A stretch of DNA of 64,000 nt from Cellvibrionales bacterium (GCA_024639455.1 JAHEIH010000007.1:107119-171118); one strand, 5' to 3'. Positions 25,960-36,490 are shown, counted from the first letter of the stretch. Notes: generated from the letters alone by a model not told the origin. Program-made: numbers and translations.

Positions 25960-28420
25960 ATGTCTATGTTAAATAATAACCTCACAATAGTCGGAATTGG
26001 TGCCTCTGCTGGTGGTCTGGAAGCGCTCGAGCGCTTCTTTAAAAACTGCCCTCGGACCTTAATGCAGCCTATGTTGTGGTAAAGCATCTGTCGACTCAGT
26101 ATAAGAGTATGATGGATGATCTGATCAACCGCTATACAAAAATGCCGGTTCACATGATCGATGATGACATGGAAATTAAGATCAACAATATTTACTTGAT
26201 CCCGGCGGGTAAATTATTGAGTGTTTCGTAAATCGATTCAAGTTAGTCGATAAAAGTGATACGGTCTTTCACCTTCCCATTGATATCTTCTTTAAATATT
26301 TAGCAGAATCTAACGGCCCCCAATCCATTGCGGTTGTTCTTTCAGGTACTGGCACGGACGGTAGTCGCGGAGCTTCGGAAATTAATGCCTCCGGTGGTTT
26401 TGTCATTGCTCAGTCGCCAGCCGATGCCAAGTTTGACGGTATGCCTAGTAGCCTAATCGCAACGGGTATTGTTGATGAGGTATTGCTAGCGGAAGAAATA
26501 CCCTCGCGCATTGCTGAGCACATTAAACATCCTGTGGCTTTGTTTCCAGTTGATACGGCCAATGATTGAGACGATAACGTATTCGATGTTCAGGACTCCT
26601 TCGACGCCATTCTGCAGCTAGTAAAAAAAGAATTTGGGCTCGACTTTAGCCACTATAAGTGGGGTACGGTATCTCGTCGAATTGAACGTCGTATGCAAGT
26701 TTGCCGTGTTCCTAGTCTTATGGATTACCTAGAGAGGCTGAAGCAAGATAAAAACGAGTTATTGTTGCTGCGCCGCGAATTATTGATTCCCGTGACCAGT
26801 TTTTTTCGCAACGAACAAGTCTTTGACTATATTCGCGAATCTGTTATTCCACGCATTATTACTAATGCTGATCCAGCACAGGGGATTCGCTTTTGGATAG
26901 CAGGCTGCGCGACTGGTGAAGAGGCCTACAGCTATGGGATTTTGTTGTTAGAAGAGATGGCAAAACAAAAACGCTATCTTCCCAGAGTCTATTGCTGGTG
27001 AAGTTCCCAGCGCGCTTTTACAACGCTACTTTCTCGAAAATGAAGGGCGTTATGTGGTGGTTCCCGAGTTGCGCCAGTGTATCGTCTTCGCCACCCACAA
27101 TTTGATGGAAGATCCGCCGTTTACCAAACTGGATCTGCTCAGTTGCCGCAATACATTGATTTATTTCAAAAAATCTGCTCAGGATTTGGCGCTTCAAAAA
27201 TTGCAGTTTGCACTCAAATTGGGCGGTACGTTGGTGATGGGCAAAAGCGAATCGCTCACCATTAACCCCGATAAATTTAGTGTTTTGGACTCTAAGCTCA
27301 AGGTCTTCTCGCAAAAGAGTCCAGTCTACTTGCGCGATTTCGATTCTCGTAATTTAAAACACGTTTCAACAGTTCGCAACGAATGGATGGATTGGAAAGC
27401 AATTTTGAGTCTAAGAACGATATCATCGAGATTGCGCTTAATATTTTGAAGCAAGATTACCTGCCCACGTCGATATTGGTAAACGATGAGCTCCATGCTT
27501 TGCATTTATTTGGTAAGCCTAATGAATTTTTATGCTTCCAAGAAGGCATCATTACCAATCAAGTGGCTCGTTTACTAGATGAACGTTTAATGCCGGTAGT
27601 GACCACATTGTTCTACCGGCTTAAGAAAGAGCGCCAAACTCTGCGTGCAGCGGATATCGATGCGGGGCCTGAACATCCGAATCATGTGGTGCAGATCACG
27701 GGGATTCCTACAGAGGTGATCAAGGATAATTATAACTACCTGCTCGTATTCAACATGGTTGAACGTATTCCTCAAGAAACCTCTGAATTGCCAGCAGAGT
27801 CTGATTTAGAAAACGATTACGTTAATAATTTGGTGAGTCACAACCGCTTACTTGAGAGGGAGTTGGCAGCGACCAGAGAAAATCTCCAGTCCACAATTGA
27901 GGAGTTGTAGACGACCAACGAAGAGTTGCAGGCAACCAACGAAGAATTAATGGCTTCAAACGAGGAATTGCAGAGCTCTAACGAAGAGTTACAGTCGGTT
28001 AACGAAGAATTAAATACCATCAACTCGGAATATCATGAGCGTATGTATATCCTGAGTCAGGTAAATGCTGATTTAGATGCCATGACCCAGGCAACGTCGA
28101 TCGCTTCGGTGTTTGTCAATAACGACATGCGCATTACTCGCTTCACGCCAGATTCGACACACCTGTTCAAACTACGGGAGCACGATGTGGGTCGCCCGTT
28201 GAATGAAATCGTCAACGATTTAAAATATCCAGATCTTTTCGAGGACTTGACGACAACCATTACGCGCGAAGAAAAACTCGAGAAAGTTGTTTATTCTAAG
28301 GAAGGTGTGAGATATCTGGCGCGATTGGTCTATTACAGGCTCAATGTCGAGGTCAGTGGTGTGGTGCTCACCTTTATCGATATTTCTTCCTTGGATGATT
28401 TGGAAAAAAACCAGTGCTAG
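25960..28420 (+). pseudogene. Decayed CheB-CheR-PAS fusion gene
   Basis: The remains follow the order CheB methylesterase (TIVGIGASAGGLEAL; VLSGTGTDGSRGASE), CheR methyltransferase (TSFFRNEQVF; WIAGCATGEEAYS; LDLLSCRNTLIYF), a coiled coil with NEEL repeats, and a PAS domain. Frame is lost near 26055, near 26229, around 26970 (with loss of about 15-20 residues between the CheR motifs) and near 27395. In-frame stops are TGA at 26567 and TAG at 27908, where the surrounding repeats show the codon was CAG. No single piece could make a working protein. All neighbours are intact, so sequencing error is an unlikely cause. Intact homologues are hybrid methyl-accepting signalling proteins in Proteobacteria. 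Confidence 0.92.
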
Positions 28421-28431
28421 CTGGTTTTTTT
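28404..28431. terminator. Bidirectional terminator at the end of lldD and the pseudogene
   Basis: CCAG/CTGG arms around TGCTAG are flanked by an A run on the left and a T run on the right. The element overlaps the last codons of the pseudogene. Confidence 0.7.
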
Positions 28432-29575
28432 AGCGAAAGCGAAGATGGTCGCGCGTAAGCTGGCATAATTGGGTGACACCCATCAGCTTCATATCCCGTT
28501 CGACCTCGGCCTTCATTAGCCCAAGTGCCCTTTCTACGCCGGGTTGTCCCGCCGCGGCGAGAGGGTACAAGTAGCCTCGGCCCAGTCCGACCGCTTTGGC
28601 GCCTATCGCGAGCGCCTTTAGTACATGGGTGCCGCGTTGCACGCCGCTGTCAAACAGGACATCCAAGTCACTTCCGGCCGCATCAACCACTTCTGTAAGG
28701 TGGTCGAAAGGGCTTCGAGAGCCGTCTAATTGCCGGCCGCCGTGGTTAGATACCACAATCCCATTGCAGCCGATGTCTACAGCCCGTTTGGCGTCTTCGG
28801 CAGACATCACCCCTTTTAAACAAAATTTACCGCCCCAAAACTCAACCATCTCTGCCACATCGTCCCAGTCCATCGATTGGTCGAGCATGTCGGTGAGGTA
28901 TTTGCCAATAGATACGGCGCCACCGTCAAAATTGATGTGGGCATCTAATTGAGGCATGGAGAACTTTTCATGTAACAGGTAATTGATACCCCACATCGGG
29001 TTGCTGACAAACTCGTAAATGCCCTTGAGGTTGAGTCTCATCGGAATAGAAAACCCGGTGCGTAAATCACGCTCGCGATTGCCGCCGATGATCGTGTCAA
29101 CAGTGAGCATAATGGTATCTATGCCAGATTCTTTGGCGCTTTCCATCATGGCGCGATTTAGGCCGCGGTCTTTGTGGAAGTAAAATTGGTAAACCTGAGG
29201 AGTGTTAAAATCCCGGGCGATATCGCGCATGTCGACGGTTCCGAGGGTGGAGACTCCAAACAGGGTACCAAATTTCTCGGCTGCGCCCGCCACAGCTCTT
29301 TCGCCTTGGTGGTGAAATAGTCTTTGTAGTGCAGTTGGTGAGCAGTAAAAGGGGACTGCGAGCTTGTGGCCCAGAACTTCTACACTCGTGTCTACCTTAT
29401 CCACACCCGCGAGTACGCGCGGTATCAGGTCACAGCTGTCGAAGGCAGCACTGTTGCGACGCAGGGTGATTTCATCATCCGCCCCACCATCAATATAGTT
29501 AAAGATGGGGCCTGGTAGGCGCTGTTTAGCGAGTTTTCTAAAATCGTGAAAGTTGTGGCATTGACTCAGGCGCAT
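28430..29575 (-). CDS. lldD: FMN-dependent L-lactate dehydrogenase (alpha-hydroxy acid oxidase family)
   Basis: This 381-residue flavoenzyme has the family's FNYIDGGADDE at residues 25-35, LTVDTIIGGNRERDLR, LKGVMSAEDA (FMN-binding Lys) and the active-site SNHGGRQLDGS, with the C-terminal VGLGRGYLYPLAA. It oxidises L-lactate to pyruvate and passes electrons to the quinone pool. It is the last gene of the rhamnose operon, nine bases after the DeoR regulator. This fits the lactate made from lactaldehyde by the RhaD fusion enzyme, so its role here is probably to finish rhamnose breakdown. Another 2-hydroxy acid cannot be excluded. Confidence 0.88.
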   Translation of the reverse strand: MRLSQCHNFHDFRKLAKQRLPGPIFNYIDGGADDEITLRRNSAAFDSCDLIPRVLAGVDKVDTSVEVLGHKLAVPFYCSPTALQRLFHHQGERAVAGAAEKFGTLFGVSTLGTVDMRDIARDFNTPQVYQFYFHKDRGLNRAMMESAKESGIDTIMLTVDTIIGGNRERDLRTGFSIPMRLNLKGIYEFVSNPMWGINYLLHEKFSMPQLDAHINFDGGAVSIGKYLTDMLDQSMDWDDVAEMVEFWGGKFCLKGVMSAEDAKRAVDIGCNGIVVSNHGGRQLDGSRSPFDHLTEVVDAAGSDLDVLFDSGVQRGTHVLKALAIGAKAVGLGRGYLYPLAAAGQPGVERALGLMKAEVERDMKLMGVTQLCQLTRDHLRFR

Positions 29576-29584
29576 GATAACTCC

Positions 29585-30373
29585 CTATTGGTTGGAAGCC
29601 GGGGCGATGATGACATGTACACCATGACTTTTCAGCATGCTGACAAAGTCGGGATTTGCATCGCGATCGGTGATAAGAATATCGACCTCGTGCAGCGCAC
29701 AGAGAACGAATTGGCTGAGCGAACCTAACTTTGAACTATCGGCAAGCACCACCAGTTTTTCGGCTTGTTTACGCAATTTACGCTCGGACCGCACCAGTAA
29801 GGGGTCAGATTCCATAATTCCTTGCTCATGAATCGCAGGGCTGCCCATAAACATGTATTTTGCGTTGTAGTGGGGGATGGCGTCGTCGTCAAAGGCACTA
29901 AGAATAATGCCCTGCTCGCGGTAAAGTTCTCCACCGGGAAGTGTGATTTGGCATTCGGTGTTGGCGGCCAGTTCATTGGCGAGCACAAATGAATTAGTGA
30001 GGATGTTTAATTTCCTCCCTACTAAAAACTGCCCCATCATATAGGTTGATGTGCCGCCGTTGATGATAATCGGATCGCCATCTTGGCACAGCGCCACAGC
30101 GACTTTGGCGATTGCGGTTTTAGCTTGTTTGTGGGCCTCTATCGAAGGCCAAAACGCGCTGCTTTTCAGTTGTTTGTTAGAAGTGTCCTGATCTGCCAAG
30201 ACCTGAGCACCACCGCGTATTTTAAGTAGCTTTTTGTCCTCGTCTAGTTTGGCGATGTCTCGCCTAATCGTCGCCTCCGAGGCGCTCAGCGCGACGGTCA
30301 GATCGACCACTCGCATAAATTGATTGGTGGCCAAAAGCTCAAGTAGTTTTTGTTGGCGTTGTATTTCTAACAT
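29585..30373 (-). CDS. DeoR-family regulator of the rhamnose operon
   Basis: The 262-residue product has an N-terminal DeoR helix-turn-helix (RVVDLTVALSASEATIRRDIAKLDE, about residues 20-45) and a sugar-phosphate isomerase-like sensor domain (INGGTSTYMMGQFL; LTNSFVLANELA; VVLADSSKLG). DeoR repressors usually respond to a phosphorylated sugar intermediate, here probably rhamnulose-1-phosphate. It lies inside the operon between rhaT and lldD, with a gap of nine bases to lldD, so it would be autoregulated. Confidence 0.87.
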   Translation of the reverse strand: MLEIQRQQKLLELLATNQFMRVVDLTVALSASEATIRRDIAKLDEDKKLLKIRGGAQVLADQDTSNKQLKSSAFWPSIEAHKQAKTAIAKVAVALCQDGDPIIINGGTSTYMMGQFLVGRKLNILTNSFVLANELAANTECQITLPGGELYREQGIILSAFDDDAIPHYNAKYMFMGSPAIHEQGIMESDPLLVRSERKLRKQAEKLVVLADSSKLGSLSQFVLCALHEVDILITDRDANPDFVSMLKSHGVHVIIAPASNQ

Positions 30374-30395
30374 GTCATTTCCAATGGTGCCACGC

Positions 30396-31460
30396 TTAGT
30401 TAGCTAGCATATTGCCAGCACCGATAATAACCGTCGAGCCGACCAGAAATATAATGCCTGTCCAAACTTTGCGTCGCACGGGGGCGCTGACACCTTTCCA
30501 TTCCGACAGAGCAAAACCCCATAGGGTTGAAAACAGGATGATGGACGCCATGTGTAGCGTCCAGCTAGAAAAGCCGTACTGACCCATTTGGCTTTCACCC
30601 ATGGTGTAGAAGAAAAACTGCAGGTACCAAATGGTGCCACCCAGCCCCGCCAAGGCATAGTTGAATACCAACACCTTGCTGGGTAATTGGCTACCGTCTT
30701 GCATTTGCCCACTAAATTCACCAAAGGAGCGGTTGCGGTAGATAAGAATTGCGCACCAGATGAGATTGGTAGTGAGGCCACCGGCGAGAACGACGCATAG
30801 TACCGGTAATCCTTGGCTAAGTGGGTTTGTACCCGCTTGCAGTGTCAGGTCGCGTATGGCTTGGCCGGCATCTAGGCCCCAAGCGAAACATCCTGACATC
30901 ACGCCAGAAAAAATAGCGATTAGAATGCCTTTCTTTAGATTAAACTCGGCGTTTTGGCCTTCAACCTGATCGATACCCTGTTCGCGCTCACGCGCTTGAC
31001 CAGCTTTTGCGACAAACACAATCCCTACCAAGGTCACGAGGATACCAAGGAAGGTCATTTGGCCACTTATGGTAGAGGCTAATTCGCCCACCGTGCCATG
31101 AAAAACCGGTGGCCCCATGGTGCCAATCACGGTGGTTAAACCGAGGGCTACCGCCATGCCGAGGGAGAGGCCCAAATAGCGCATGGTGAGGCCAAAAGTG
31201 AGCCCGCCCAGTCCCCACATCGCTCCCCAGAAGTAACACCATCCCAGTACTGATGTAGGGGTTGCAGATAGCACGCCGAGCAAGTCTTCGGTTTGCAGTG
31301 AGGCGGCTAGCCAAGGGGCGATGAACCACGAAAACAGACCACCGGTGATCCAGAAGATTTCCCAGGACCAGCGTTGGATCTTTTTGTATGGGACATAAAA
31401 ACTAGCGGAGGCGAGGCCTCCTATCCAGTGATAAACGACGCCTACGAGTGGGTTTACCAT
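30396..31460 (-). CDS. rhaT: L-rhamnose:H+ symporter RhaT
   Basis: This 354-residue inner-membrane transporter has about ten hydrophobic segments. It matches RhaT throughout: the N-terminal GGLASASFYVPYKKIQRWSWE, GLGGLTFGLTMRYLGLSLG and a C-terminal SSWTLHMASIILFSTLWG. RhaT has so far been known as a rhamnose and lyxose proton symporter. It stands between the isomerase and regulator genes of the operon, 40 bases after rhaI. Confidence 0.93.
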   Translation of the reverse strand: MVNPLVGVVYHWIGGLASASFYVPYKKIQRWSWEIFWITGGLFSWFIAPWLAASLQTEDLLGVLSATPTSVLGWCYFWGAMWGLGGLTFGLTMRYLGLSLGMAVALGLTTVIGTMGPPVFHGTVGELASTISGQMTFLGILVTLVGIVFVAKAGQAREREQGIDQVEGQNAEFNLKKGILIAIFSGVMSGCFAWGLDAGQAIRDLTLQAGTNPLSQGLPVLCVVLAGGLTTNLIWCAILIYRNRSFGEFSGQMQDGSQLPSKVLVFNYALAGLGGTIWYLQFFFYTMGESQMGQYGFSSWTLHMASIILFSTLWGFALSEWKGVSAPVRRKVWTGIIFLVGSTVIIGAGNMLAN

Positions 31461-31500
31461 GTGATCACCTACCTATTGTTATTATCTTGCTGTGTAATAA

Positions 31501-32790
31501 TTAAACGATGCCTGAACCGCTATGACCGTTTGACGGACGTTGTTCTCCCATCGCTTGGCGATAGCCGCTGGTGCGATAGGTTGCCAAGGGATCAATCGCG
31601 CCGCCTTGTCGATAGCGCGCCATGGCCAGAATAGGCGATACATCGAGATTAAAGGCCGCTTTCAGTGTGTTGTGGGCCATCAGCGCGTCATTGCTATCCT
31701 GCAGGCTATATAGTTTTTCACGGTCGACTAACAGTGCCTTTACGTATGAACGCTGCACTTCTATCGCTGAATTCATAAGACTTTCAATCGGGTCGGTCAC
31801 GTTGTGTGATTGGTCAAGCATGTAGGCTGGGTCGAAGCCCTCTTGCTGGCGGTACTCTGCGTCGACCAGTTCGTTGAAGATCAAAAACTGTTGGAAGGGG
31901 TGGAGCGAACCGCTATCGAGGTCATCGTCACCGTATTTGCTGTCGTTGAAGTGGAACCCCGCCAGTTTTTTAAAATGGATCAAGCGCGATACAATCATTT
32001 CAATGTTGACGTTGGGCGCGTGGTGACCCAAGTCCACGAGCGATTTGGCCCTGTCCCCCAGTTCCATAGCCGCCAGGATATTACTGCCCCAATCTTGGAT
32101 GACCGTCGAGTAAAAGGCGGGTTCGAACATTTTGTGCTCTATAAACATTTGCCAGTCGTTTGGCAGCCCTGCATACACCTGTTTGGTGCTATCTAAATAA
32201 CGTTCAAATTGACGTTGAAAGTGGCTTTGCCCTGCGAAGTTGGAGCCGTCGCCAATCCACACGGTGATGGCCTTTGAGCCAATCGCTTTGCCGTATTCGA
32301 TGCAGTCTAGGTTGTGTTGTACAGCCAATTCTCTTACCGCGCTATCAGTGTGCGTCAAACTGCCGAATTTATAGGATACCGCCTGTCCAGGCTGGTCCTG
32401 AAAGGTGTTGGAGTTAACAGCATCAAAGCCCAGGTCGAGGCTGTCGGCGTGCTGCTTCAATTCGCTAAAATCGCTGACGACATCCCAGGGGAAGTGCGGC
32501 GAAACGCTGCCAGTACACTGCACCAATTGGTTGATCACACTGCAGTCTTCTAGTTTTTCGAAGATATTGCGTGGCTCCCCAATACCTGGGAAACGTGCGA
32601 AACGCGTACCACCCGTCCCTGCTCCCCAGCTGGGTACGGCCACCTGAAACTGCTGGGCGCGGGCCGTGATGGTATCGATATCGATATTTTGGCGTGATAG
32701 TTTGTTCGCCAAAGCTTCATAATCTTGCTGTAGGTCTGCTTTGAATTGCTGATTTTGCTCTGCGACGAGGTCGGTATTAATCATTGGCAT
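31501..32790 (-). CDS. rhaI: L-rhamnose isomerase (RhaI/Pseudomonas stutzeri type)
   Basis: The 429-residue TIM-barrel enzyme converts L-rhamnose to L-rhamnulose. It is the RhaI type, not enteric RhaA. Metal ligands lie in FIEHKMFEPAFYST, DLGHHAPNVNIEM and GFHFNDSKYGDDDLDSGS. GGGAG precedes the start, 18 bases after the aldolase stop. RhaI enzymes also act on several rare sugars. Confidence 0.92.
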   Translation of the reverse strand: MPMINTDLVAEQNQQFKADLQQDYEALANKLSRQNIDIDTITARAQQFQVAVPSWGAGTGGTRFARFPGIGEPRNIFEKLEDCSVINQLVQCTGSVSPHFPWDVVSDFSELKQHADSLDLGFDAVNSNTFQDQPGQAVSYKFGSLTHTDSAVRELAVQHNLDCIEYGKAIGSKAITVWIGDGSNFAGQSHFQRQFERYLDSTKQVYAGLPNDWQMFIEHKMFEPAFYSTVIQDWGSNILAAMELGDRAKSLVDLGHHAPNVNIEMIVSRLIHFKKLAGFHFNDSKYGDDDLDSGSLHPFQQFLIFNELVDAEYRQQEGFDPAYMLDQSHNVTDPIESLMNSAIEVQRSYVKALLVDREKLYSLQDSNDALMAHNTLKAAFNLDVSPILAMARYRQGGAIDPLATYRTSGYRQAMGEQRPSNGHSGSGIV

Positions 32791-32808
32791 TATTGTTATC
32801 TCCCATAG

Positions 32809-34986
32809 TTAGCGCAAAAAGGCTTCGTGGAGGCCACCATCGACGCTGATGATTTGGCCAGTGGTCTTGGCGAGTTGTCCGTTGATCAGCAGCGCAGCGG
32901 CTTCCGCCTGATCTTCAGGGGTGATGGGCGCCTTGGTCAGCGTACGCTGGGCATAAAACATCGATAACTTGTCACGCAATTCGTCGTCGCTATCGCTCTC
33001 TGCGAAGGGCACGTCGTACTTAGACAGCGAAGCGATAACGCGGTCGCGGGGAAACATCGTGCTGCCCTTTACCACGGTGGCTGGAGCCAAACCGTTGACG
33101 TTGACGAGCGGTGCAAGTTCCACAGCTAATTCGCGCACCAAGTGGTTGGCGGCGGCTTTACTCGTATCGTAAGCTAGCGAGCCTTTTTTGGGTACTGCCG
33201 CGTTTACGCTGGTAGTGAGAACCAAGGCCCCCTTGAGTTGTTGACGTTGCCATACCTTGTTGGCTTCGGTGGCGACGATGTAGCCTCCTTTAACGTTTAC
33301 CGCGAAGCTAACATCGAACATTTGGTCATCGCTCATGCCGGTTTGTCCGGGCGCTAAGAAAACCCCAGCAGTGACAATGACCTTATCAATGCCACCGTAG
33401 GCCTTGACGACGTTTAGGAGCATCTCCGCAACACTATTGCGATCTGTGATGTCGACGGTCAATGCTATGGCGGGGCCGCCTCCCGAAATATCACTTCCTG
33501 CGACACCGATTCCATGGCCAAAACGTCGAGTGAGCTCATCGGTAGTACGCTGCGCGGCATCGAGGCGCAGGTCGGCGCAAACCACATGGGCACCATCGCT
33601 AGCAACACGGTGGGCGGTGGCCTTGCCAATACCGTCGCCAGCCCCGACGACAACGACAACATCGCGGGCAAGTGCTTTTTCCTTGGGCATGCGCTGTAGT
33701 TTGGCTTCTTCGAGCAGCCAGTATTCGATATCAAATGCTTCTTGCATGGGAAGGGCGACATACTCATCTATTGCTTCGGCACCGCGCATGACCTCGATGG
33801 CACAGTTATAAAACTCGGCGGTAACCCGCGATTCGCTCTTATTTTTGCCCCAGGCAATCATGCCAATGCCAGGGATAAGGCATACGGTGGGGCTGGCGGG
33901 GCGCAACGCCGGTGAATCGGCGTGCTTGCAAGTGTGGTAATAGGTCGCATAATCGGCGCGGTATTGGTCGATGCCATCTACCAATAGTTGCTTAAGGTCG
34001 TCGATACTGTCATTTTGTGGATCCCAGGCCACATAGAGGGGTTTTATTTTGGTACGCAAAAAATGGTCAGGGCAGGAGGTGCCCAACGCAGCGAGCCGAG
34101 GGGCGTCTAAAGAGTTGACGAAGCGAAGCGTGTTGTCGTCGTATTGCAGTGTGGCAATCATCTTTCCTTCTTGTGACACTAAACCGCGCAAGAAGGGGAC
34201 TACCTCCGCGATTATGGAGTCGAATTGCTCGCCATCCAGTGTGCGGTATTGCTGACCACCGAAAGTATTGTTGCCTTTGTCGTGGGCGTGGATATAGCGC
34301 GCAGCACGTTCAATAATATCTAGAGATAAGTCGTAACACTCGCGGTTATCATCGGCCCAGTTGATGACGCCATGCCCACCAAGAATGGCACCTTTAGCCT
34401 CAGGGTTTTTGCTACAAAATGCTTGTAGTTGCATGCCTAGGTCAAAGCCGGGCCGCTGCCATGGTAAAAAGCCAAGATCGCCACCCCATATGGTCTCTGT
34501 CAGCGCTTCAGAATTTTTACTAGCTGCCACTGCTATTACCGCGTTGGGGTGCATGTGATCGACGTGTTTATGAGGGATGAAGGCGTGAAGGGGGGTGTCG
34601 ATAGAGGGTGCCCGACTATTCAAATTGAAGGTGGCGTGGTTGTACATAGCGACCACGTCATCTTCGATTTGAGTTTTTTCCCCATAATTATCTGCACGGT
34701 AGTAAATATCTCGGATGGCATTGAGTTTGTCCATGTAGAGCGAGGCGAAGTTATCTGCCTTAGCGGTTCTTAGATCGCCGCCGGATCCTTTAACCCAAAG
34801 CACTTTTACTTGCTCACCCGTGAGAGGGTCGCACTGCATTATTTTGGCCGATGTGTTACCGCCGCCAGTGTTGGTGATGCGTTGGTCGTCACCTAGGCAG
34901 TTTGACCTATACACTAAGCCTGCGATTGATTCAGGGTCGAAAGTGTTGTCTTGCCAAAGATCGTTTACAAATTGATATTTACTCAT
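32809..34986 (-). CDS. rhaD: Bifunctional rhamnulose-1-phosphate aldolase/lactaldehyde dehydrogenase
   Basis: This 725-residue fusion has a class II aldolase N-terminal domain (residues about 20-400, with TNTGGGNTSAKI, HAFIPHKHVDHMHPNAV and GGHGVINWA) and a short-chain dehydrogenase domain from about residue 435. The latter has VVGAGDGIGKATA for NAD binding and YDTSK as catalytic Tyr and Lys. The aldolase splits rhamnulose-1-phosphate to dihydroxyacetone phosphate and lactaldehyde, and the second domain oxidises lactaldehyde to lactate. The same fusion is known from Bacillus and Rhizobium. It fits lldD in the same operon. Confidence 0.93.
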   Translation of the reverse strand: MSKYQFVNDLWQDNTFDPESIAGLVYRSNCLGDDQRITNTGGGNTSAKIMQCDPLTGEQVKVLWVKGSGGDLRTAKADNFASLYMDKLNAIRDIYYRADNYGEKTQIEDDVVAMYNHATFNLNSRAPSIDTPLHAFIPHKHVDHMHPNAVIAVAASKNSEALTETIWGGDLGFLPWQRPGFDLGMQLQAFCSKNPEAKGAILGGHGVINWADDNRECYDLSLDIIERAARYIHAHDKGNNTFGGQQYRTLDGEQFDSIIAEVVPFLRGLVSQEGKMIATLQYDDNTLRFVNSLDAPRLAALGTSCPDHFLRTKIKPLYVAWDPQNDSIDDLKQLLVDGIDQYRADYATYYHTCKHADSPALRPASPTVCLIPGIGMIAWGKNKSESRVTAEFYNCAIEVMRGAEAIDEYVALPMQEAFDIEYWLLEEAKLQRMPKEKALARDVVVVVGAGDGIGKATAHRVASDGAHVVCADLRLDAAQRTTDELTRRFGHGIGVAGSDISGGGPAIALTVDITDRNSVAEMLLNVVKAYGGIDKVIVTAGVFLAPGQTGMSDDQMFDVSFAVNVKGGYIVATEANKVWQRQQLKGALVLTTSVNAAVPKKGSLAYDTSKAAANHLVRELAVELAPLVNVNGLAPATVVKGSTMFPRDRVIASLSKYDVPFAESDSDDELRDKLSMFYAQRTLTKAPITPEDQAEAAALLINGQLAKTTGQIISVDGGLHEAFLR

Positions 34987-35000
34987 GATGCCCTGTGTTG

Positions 35001-35015
35001 ACGTCTATATGACGT
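35001..35015. promoter_or_regulatory. Short palindrome ACGTC-TATAT-GACGT before rhaD
   Basis: Perfect five-base arms around five bases lie 15 bases upstream of the rhaD start on the minus strand, near its ribosome binding region. It could be an operator for the DeoR protein or may be incidental. Confidence 0.3.
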
Positions 35016-35081
35016 TGAAATGTCTTTCAGTCATACAATCATCAAAGGAGCTACAAATCAATCAAGTTTAATCATATGTTG

Positions 35082-36464
35082 TCATGTTGCGTCGCAAGGC
35101 GTGAGGCTAGTAAGGCCCTCAAATTCGCTTGGTATTATAGTGTTGAATCTATTTAGGCTTACAGGGCATGTTTCGTCCCAGCGCGTAACGCACCACGCCC
35201 CCGTGACTGTACTGGCATCGCCCGCACTGGCCAATACTTGTTGCTGAGGTCGAAGTTGTGCAACCAGTCTAACTAGCCAGGGGTTTTTCTGGGCGATACT
35301 GCCAAAAATAATGGGGCCTTTTGTGTGCAGTAAGCTGAGTTCTAGATCAATCATCTGGGCGAGATAAATGGTCGCAAGGGCGTCTCCCGGTAGTCCTTGG
35401 GTGGATACATGGATGCCGTCACGATTGCGCACGATAACCTTACCTGAGCCGGCGCTACAGGGACCGCTGTTAGCTTCAACACCGGGTACAATATGAATAC
35501 CTTGCTGAAACATAGTGGCGATACTCTGCTCCATATCGTTACTGAGGGTCGGCATAGCGTCGATAATACGCTGGTATTCTCGCCCTCCCATGAACCTAGC
35601 ACAAGCCGTTGGCGTGCCATGGATATCCACATTGGCGAGCATATCCCGCCTTTCATCCAGTGCATCGATTGAATGACTTACCGCCATGCTAACAACCCAC
35701 GTGCCGGAACTGATCACGGTAAAAGGAGGGGGGAGATCGCTAAATAGATAGCGTGCTAATCCTGCATTGGAGTCGTGTAGGCCGGGGTAGACATCCACCG
35801 CAGAGTCGATGCCGAGTTCCTCCGCTAGAGAGGATTTGAGTGTGCCAAGGGGTTTGGTGGCGGGATGAATAGGGGGGCATGCTGAGCGTAGACTTAGCTT
35901 ATCCACGAGGCATGAATACGTCCCTTTGCTCACATCCCAAAGATCGGTATGACAGCCTAGCGAGGTCACTTCATGGCATGCAATCCCGGTCAAGAGATAG
36001 GCAAAATACTGCGGCAACATCAACAGTGTTGCCGTGCGAGCGAAGGCGTCTGGATAGTTGCTCTTCAGCCAATGCAGCTGCGCACCGAGGTTGAGACCTA
36101 AGCCAAGCTTGGGTGAACAGGTGTCGGCGAAAGACGGGCGGAGTGCAGCGTAGCAAGAGTCGGTGTGCTCAGGTAGGGGCGATTCGTAGTCCATGATGGG
36201 CAGCGTGAGTTCGCCACATTCGTCGACGAGTGCAGCGCATGCGCCATGGGTGCTGATATTGATACATTGGAAACCGACGTCGATAAAGGCTGTATGTAAC
36301 TGATGCTGTAACCATTGCCATTGTGCATTACTGTCAATGGTTAAGTAATCGCCGTCCTGGAGAGATATGTTAGCGGTGGCGTTTTGCCATACGGTATCGC
36401 CTTGAGTGTCAATGACGGCAGCTTTAAGGTTGGTCTTACCAATATCAAAAATAAACGTATGCAT
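35082..36464 (-). CDS. rhaK: FGGY-family carbohydrate kinase, probable rhamnulokinase
   Basis: The 460-residue product has the FGGY/actin-like ATPase fold. The phosphate-1 loop is FDIGKTNLKAAVIDTQG at residues 5-21, PIMDYESP follows, and the phosphate-2 region is TVISSGTWVVSMAV. GLHDSNAG is the sugar-binding segment. It is first in the rhamnose operon, about 95 bases before the aldolase, so it most likely phosphorylates L-rhamnulose. The family also holds xylulo- and fuculokinases, but no genes for those sugars are close. Confidence 0.85.
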   Translation of the reverse strand: MHTFIFDIGKTNLKAAVIDTQGDTVWQNATANISLQDGDYLTIDSNAQWQWLQHQLHTAFIDVGFQCINISTHGACAALVDECGELTLPIMDYESPLPEHTDSCYAALRPSFADTCSPKLGLGLNLGAQLHWLKSNYPDAFARTATLLMLPQYFAYLLTGIACHEVTSLGCHTDLWDVSKGTYSCLVDKLSLRSACPPIHPATKPLGTLKSSLAEELGIDSAVDVYPGLHDSNAGLARYLFSDLPPPFTVISSGTWVVSMAVSHSIDALDERRDMLANVDIHGTPTACARFMGGREYQRIIDAMPTLSNDMEQSIATMFQQGIHIVPGVEANSGPCSAGSGKVIVRNRDGIHVSTQGLPGDALATIYLAQMIDLELSLLHTKGPIIFGSIAQKNPWLVRLVAQLRPQQQVLASAGDASTVTGAWCVTRWDETCPVSLNRFNTIIPSEFEGLTSLTPCDAT

Positions 36465-36490
36465 CGCGGGCGTTCTGTTTCGTTGTGATA

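Noticed and set aside
27926-28022. Tandem repeat array
   Set aside because: The repetition is the NEEL-type heptad pattern of a coiled coil, normal in CheB-CheR-PAS fusions, not a CRISPR or satellite.
25960-28420. Programmed frameshifting in place of gene decay
   Set aside because: Four frame changes plus two stops and an apparent deletion cannot be bypassed by known recoding.
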